Assembly (NCBI RefSeq): GCF_018127745.1
Contig: NZ_CP072333.1
Coordinates: forward strand, 930,001-994,000
From: Porphyromonas sp. oral taxon 275
GTDB lineage: Bacteria > Bacteroidota > Bacteroidia > Bacteroidales > Porphyromonadaceae
Direction: 5' to 3'
Length of the DNA: 64,000 bases
The position numbers and the translations under genes were made by a program. Each line of letters starts with the position of its first letter. Within the stretch, counting starts at the first letter, position 1. Shown here piece after piece: positions 61,041 through 64,000 of this stretch. The notes below the pieces were generated by a model. It saw only the letters and a list, made by a program, of their open reading frames with translations, had not been told where the DNA came from and ran no database searches.

Positions 61041-63284
61041 ATGGAAATTATCTTCATCTGCATCCTGGGCTTCCTCTTGATCCTGGCCTGCTTCGACCTA
61101 GTGGCGGGAGTGAGCAATGACGCTGTGAACTTCCTGAACTCTGCTATTGGGGCTAAGGCAGCTCCCTTCAAGGTCGTCCTTGGGGTAGCAGCCGTAGGGA
61201 TCTTCCTCGGGGCATCGCTCAGTAACGGGATGATGGACGTAGCGCGCAACGGGATCTACAACCCCGCCTACTTCACCTTCCAGGAGGTGATGACGATCTG
61301 CCTCACGGCTGTCGTCACGGACATCATCCTTATCAATATCTTCAATACCCTAGGGCTCCCGACCTCGACGACAGTATCCATGGTCTTCGAGCTCCTTGGG
61401 GCGGCCTTCTGCATGGCTATGCTCAAGAGCATTGACGACCCCTCGCTGCCCATGCTCGAGATGCTGAACACCTCGAAGGCGCTGCAGGTCATCATCGCCA
61501 TCTTCCTCTCCGTGGCCGTGGCCTTCTTCTTCGGCTCGGTCGTGCAGTGGATCACGCGCGTACTCTTCTCCTTCAACTATAAGAAGACGCTCCCCTACCT
61601 AGCAGGGATCTTCGGTGGCATAGCCCTGACCTCCATCGTCTACTTCATGCTCATCAAGGGGCTGCAGGAGTCGACCTTCGCCTACAAGGACTGGGTCAAC
61701 ACCCACACGGGAGAGCTCGTCTGCTACTGCCTCGCGGCGAGTATCGTCCTGATGCAGATCCTGCACTGGTGCGGCATCAATATCCTCAAGATCATTGTCC
61801 TGGCGGGCACGCTGGCCCTCTCCCTTGCCTTCGCGGGGAATGACCTGGTGAACTTCATCGGGGTACCCCTCTCGGGGCTCTCGGCCTATCAGGACTACGT
61901 GGCCAATGGCAATGGAGCCTACGACAGCTACCTCATGGCGGCCAATAATCTCCCTGCCAAGACCCCCTACATCTTCCTCCTCGGATCGGGTATCATCATG
62001 ACGCTGGCCCTCTTCTTCTCCAAGAGTGCGCAGAATGTCATCAAGACCTCGGTCAACCTCTCCCGCCAGGACGACGGTGAGGAGACCTTCGGCTCCTCAC
62101 GTATCGCCCGTGGCCTCGTACGTACCAGCAGCGGTATCGGCAACTTCCTCGAGCATGCCGTATCCAGCCGCGTACGCCTGTGGATCGACTCGCGCTTCAA
62201 CAAGCAGGAGCTAACCCTCGAGCAGGGGGCGGCCTTCGACCTCGTACGTGCCTCGGTCAACCTCGTACTCTCGGGGCTCTTGATCGCCGTCGGTACCTCC
62301 TTCAAGCTCCCTCTGTCGACGACCTACGTCACCTTCATGGTCGCCATGGGCTCATCGCTCGCCGACCGCGCCTGGGGACGTGAGAGTGCCGTGGGGCGCC
62401 TGACGGGGGTGATGAGCGTCATCGGGGGCTGGTTCGTCACCGCAGGCGCCGCCTTCATCATCGCCATGGTCATCGCCACGATCATGCGCTACGGAGGCTT
62501 CCCCGCTATGGTAGTACTGATCGGGGTGGCACTCTTCCTCCTCTTCAACTCACATCTGCTCAAGCGCAAGAAGGACGATGCCAACGATGAGCTCTTCGTC
62601 GCCATCCTCAACGCCGAGACGCCCGAGCGTATGTGGACGCTCCTCTCTGAGCATGTGCGCCTCAATCAGACGACGCTCCTCGACCGGGTCAGTACCGACT
62701 ACCTAGCCCTCACGAATGGTATCTTCCACGAGGACTTCAAGACACTGCGCAAGCTGCGCCACCACCTGGAGAACCACAAGCGCGCCTTCAAGACCATGCG
62801 TCGCAAGGAGACTATCGGGCTGCGCCGTATGGCCACCGACGAGGATGTACTGGAGCGCAACATGTGGTTCCACCTCGGGGCCAATACCTGCCTACAGATG
62901 ATCTACGCCCTCGAGCGTGCTGCTGAGGTGGGCTTCGACCACGTGGACAACAACTTCAACCCCATTCCCGCACCCTACCGTGAGGAGTTCGAGCCCATCC
63001 GCGACCGTGTCGTCGACTACATTGCCCAGGTGCATCAGCTCATCGCCAGCGAGCGTATGGAGGATGCCAAGAAGGCGAAGAACATGGGGAAGGAGCTGCG
63101 CAACATCGTTAAGGACATGCGCAAGACGCAGATGAAGCGCACCCACAAGATCGCCCGCGAGGATCTGCGCGCCTCTCTCGTCTACCTGAACCTCCTCATA
63201 GAGACCAACGAGCTGCTCAACAACCTCCGTCACCTGGTAGGCTACAGCCAGCAGCTCCTCGACGAAGAGGCCGAGGAAGCCTAG
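61041..63284 (+). CDS. PiT-family inorganic phosphate transporter with C-terminal PhoU-like domain
   Basis: Inner-membrane phosphate permease of 747 residues. Two PiT signatures occur: GVSNDAVNFLNSAIGAKAAP near residue 24 and FAGNDLVNFIGVPLSG near 270, with about ten membrane helices up to residue 505. The C-terminal part (about 510-747) is soluble and helical with the look of a PhoU-like domain (LRKLRHHLENHKRAFKTMRR), which in separate proteins gates phosphate uptake. It lies 46 bp after ligA. The ppk1-ppx pair in the same window suggests phosphate storage, but the link is only thematic. Confidence 0.92.
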   Translation: MEIIFICILGFLLILACFDLVAGVSNDAVNFLNSAIGAKAAPFKVVLGVAAVGIFLGASLSNGMMDVARNGIYNPAYFTFQEVMTICLTAVVTDIILINIFNTLGLPTSTTVSMVFELLGAAFCMAMLKSIDDPSLPMLEMLNTSKALQVIIAIFLSVAVAFFFGSVVQWITRVLFSFNYKKTLPYLAGIFGGIALTSIVYFMLIKGLQESTFAYKDWVNTHTGELVCYCLAASIVLMQILHWCGINILKIIVLAGTLALSLAFAGNDLVNFIGVPLSGLSAYQDYVANGNGAYDSYLMAANNLPAKTPYIFLLGSGIIMTLALFFSKSAQNVIKTSVNLSRQDDGEETFGSSRIARGLVRTSSGIGNFLEHAVSSRVRLWIDSRFNKQELTLEQGAAFDLVRASVNLVLSGLLIAVGTSFKLPLSTTYVTFMVAMGSSLADRAWGRESAVGRLTGVMSVIGGWFVTAGAAFIIAMVIATIMRYGGFPAMVVLIGVALFLLFNSHLLKRKKDDANDELFVAILNAETPERMWTLLSEHVRLNQTTLLDRVSTDYLALTNGIFHEDFKTLRKLRHHLENHKRAFKTMRRKETIGLRRMATDEDVLERNMWFHLGANTCLQMIYALERAAEVGFDHVDNNFNPIPAPYREEFEPIRDRVVDYIAQVHQLIASERMEDAKKAKNMGKELRNIVKDMRKTQMKRTHKIAREDLRASLVYLNLLIETNELLNNLRHLVGYSQQLLDEEAEEA

Positions 63285-63310
63285 CCGCCCAGCTAAGCTC
63301 ATACAAGCAT

Positions 63311-63346
63311 CAAGGGGGCGCTCTCCAGCTGGAGAGCGCCCCCTTG
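63311..63346. terminator. Perfect 36-bp palindrome, shared terminator of two convergent genes
   Basis: The sequence from 63311 to 63346 reads the same on both strands (arm CAAGGGGGCGCTCTCCAG). It lies between the transporter gene (plus) and the barrel protein gene (minus), 26 and 37 bp from their stops, and is flanked by T/A on both sides. Confidence 0.85.
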
Positions 63347-63383
63347 TAGTTATGCTCCGTAGAGGACGGCAGCTAAGCCCCCT

Positions 63384-64000
63384 CTAGAAGACGAAGCCGA
63401 TGCGCAGGCCACCGAGCATACCAGTAGCTACATTGGTGAAGCTAGCTTTCCGGCCTCCGGCCTCGATGCTCCCCACGTGCAGGCCTAGGCCAGCCTCTGC
63501 CCCGACGTAGATCTTAGGCAGGACATAGTAGTCTGCACCGAGCAGGAGGTTCAGCCCGACGGCATGCCCATCTCGCTGCCCCGTGTGGATCCCGCCGCCA
63601 TTGGTGTCAGCGTTCAGCAGCGACAGCTTGAGGTCGGCACCTACATAGGGGGATAAGCGGCGCGTGCCGCGGAAGTGTCTCTCGATACCAAGGCCAAGGT
63701 CGAAGAGCGTGCTGCTCACCTTCTGAGAATTCACCTCCTCGCTCATGATGCCGAGCCCTAGGCTACCACGTAGCGCCAGCTGATCCTGCAGGAAGTAGCG
63801 GGCACGCAGCGCACCCGTACCGAATCCCGATACCTGTGACCCGTCCTGCAGCTGCAGCAGAGGATTACTCCCCTTGAGCGAGAGGGCGAACTCGGTGGTC
63901 ACCTTACCCTTGCTTGCCTTGAGGCCAGACTGTCCCTTGCAGCAGCTAGGAGTCAAGGGGAGACAGCTCTGTGGATGCTTAGGACTCTGTCCCTCGGGAT
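63384..64000 (-). CDS. Outer-membrane beta-barrel protein (N-terminus beyond window)
   Basis: The frame is open from the window edge to the stop at 63384-63386, giving at least 205 residues. It shows alternating hydrophobic strands (RARYFLQDQLALRGSLGLG, GLNLLLGADYYVLPKIYVG) and ends in GGLRIGFVF, whose terminal Phe is typical of BamA-recognised barrels. The shape fits the OmpW/outer-membrane beta-barrel-13 group. The visible N-terminal part has an unusual Cys/Pro stretch (PLTPSCCKGQ). The true start lies outside the window; the internal TTG at 63956 is not taken as start. Confidence 0.75.
   Translation of the reverse strand, partial: PEGQSPKHPQSCLPLTPSCCKGQSGLKASKGKVTTEFALSLKGSNPLLQLQDGSQVSGFGTGALRARYFLQDQLALRGSLGLGIMSEEVNSQKVSSTLFDLGLGIERHFRGTRRLSPYVGADLKLSLLNADTNGGGIHTGQRDGHAVGLNLLLGADYYVLPKIYVGAEAGLGLHVGSIEAGGRKASFTNVATGMLGGLRIGFVF

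Overview
The window is chromosomal DNA of a GC-rich member of the Bacteroidota, most likely Porphyromonas or a close relative. Four things point there: an S46 dipeptidyl-peptidase of the DPP7 type, carboxynorspermidine decarboxylase, the PyrD/PyrK form of dihydroorotate dehydrogenase, and many promoters with the Bacteroidota -7 element TAnnTTTG (often with TTG about 19 bp upstream). No rRNA, tRNA, insertion sequence, integrase or CRISPR array was seen. Almost all of it is core housekeeping sequence, packed into operons and separated by strong hairpin terminators.

Layout. 1-7.2 kb (minus strand): ftsY (cut by the window edge), nrdA-nrdB-nspC, pyrD-pyrK and an XRE-type repressor. 8.2-11.7 kb (plus): cdd, ppk1, ppx/gppA (polyphosphate turnover). 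12-18.9 kb (plus): topA-truA-kdsB-dnaG-PAP2 phosphatase. 19.2-27.6 kb (minus): DPP7, an M3 oligopeptidase, class II aldolase, HU, and a GH92 alpha-mannosidase. 28.2-35.4 kb (minus): a six-gene operon ddl - acyltransferase - PepSY protein - NIF3 - zinc-ribbon protein - tilS. 35.7-46.9 kb (plus): pheT, yebC, then pgi-DUF4290-murA-rimM-CPBP protease-pyrC-exonuclease, and a HAD phosphatase. 47.2-53.7 kb (minus): GH84 hexosaminidase, an AAA ATPase, a 54-residue membrane protein and pnp. 54.3-63.3 kb (plus): meaB, a second HU with a 30-residue AURKAIP1/COX24-like protein, rng, recR-GNAT-ligA, and a phosphate transporter with a PhoU-like tail. 63.4 kb to the end (minus): part of an outer-membrane barrel protein.

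The most unusual element is a dispersed repeat family. Seven intergenic gaps (about 7.9, 19.1, 27.9, 35.5, 39.2, 46.9 and 54.0 kb) each carry 3-5 tandem copies of an 18-bp imperfect palindrome, consensus CTGAGGGATATCCCTCAG. Copies are separated by a degenerate 4-bp spacer, giving a period of 22 bp that is exact in all but one step. The arrays lie between transcription units, mostly outside the predicted promoters and terminators, and recur every 4-11 kb. They resemble in concept, but not visibly in sequence, the BrickBuilt minisatellite-containing MITEs known from P. gingivalis. Their phase and two-fold symmetry also fit an array of protein-binding sites.

Other points of note: a MurA with Asp in place of the fosfomycin-reactive Cys; a ribonucleotide reductase with no ATP-cone in either subunit and a Glu as first metal ligand in the radical subunit; a palindromic operator candidate in front of the XRE gene; direct repeats upstream of meaB; and two very small genes (54 and 30 codons).
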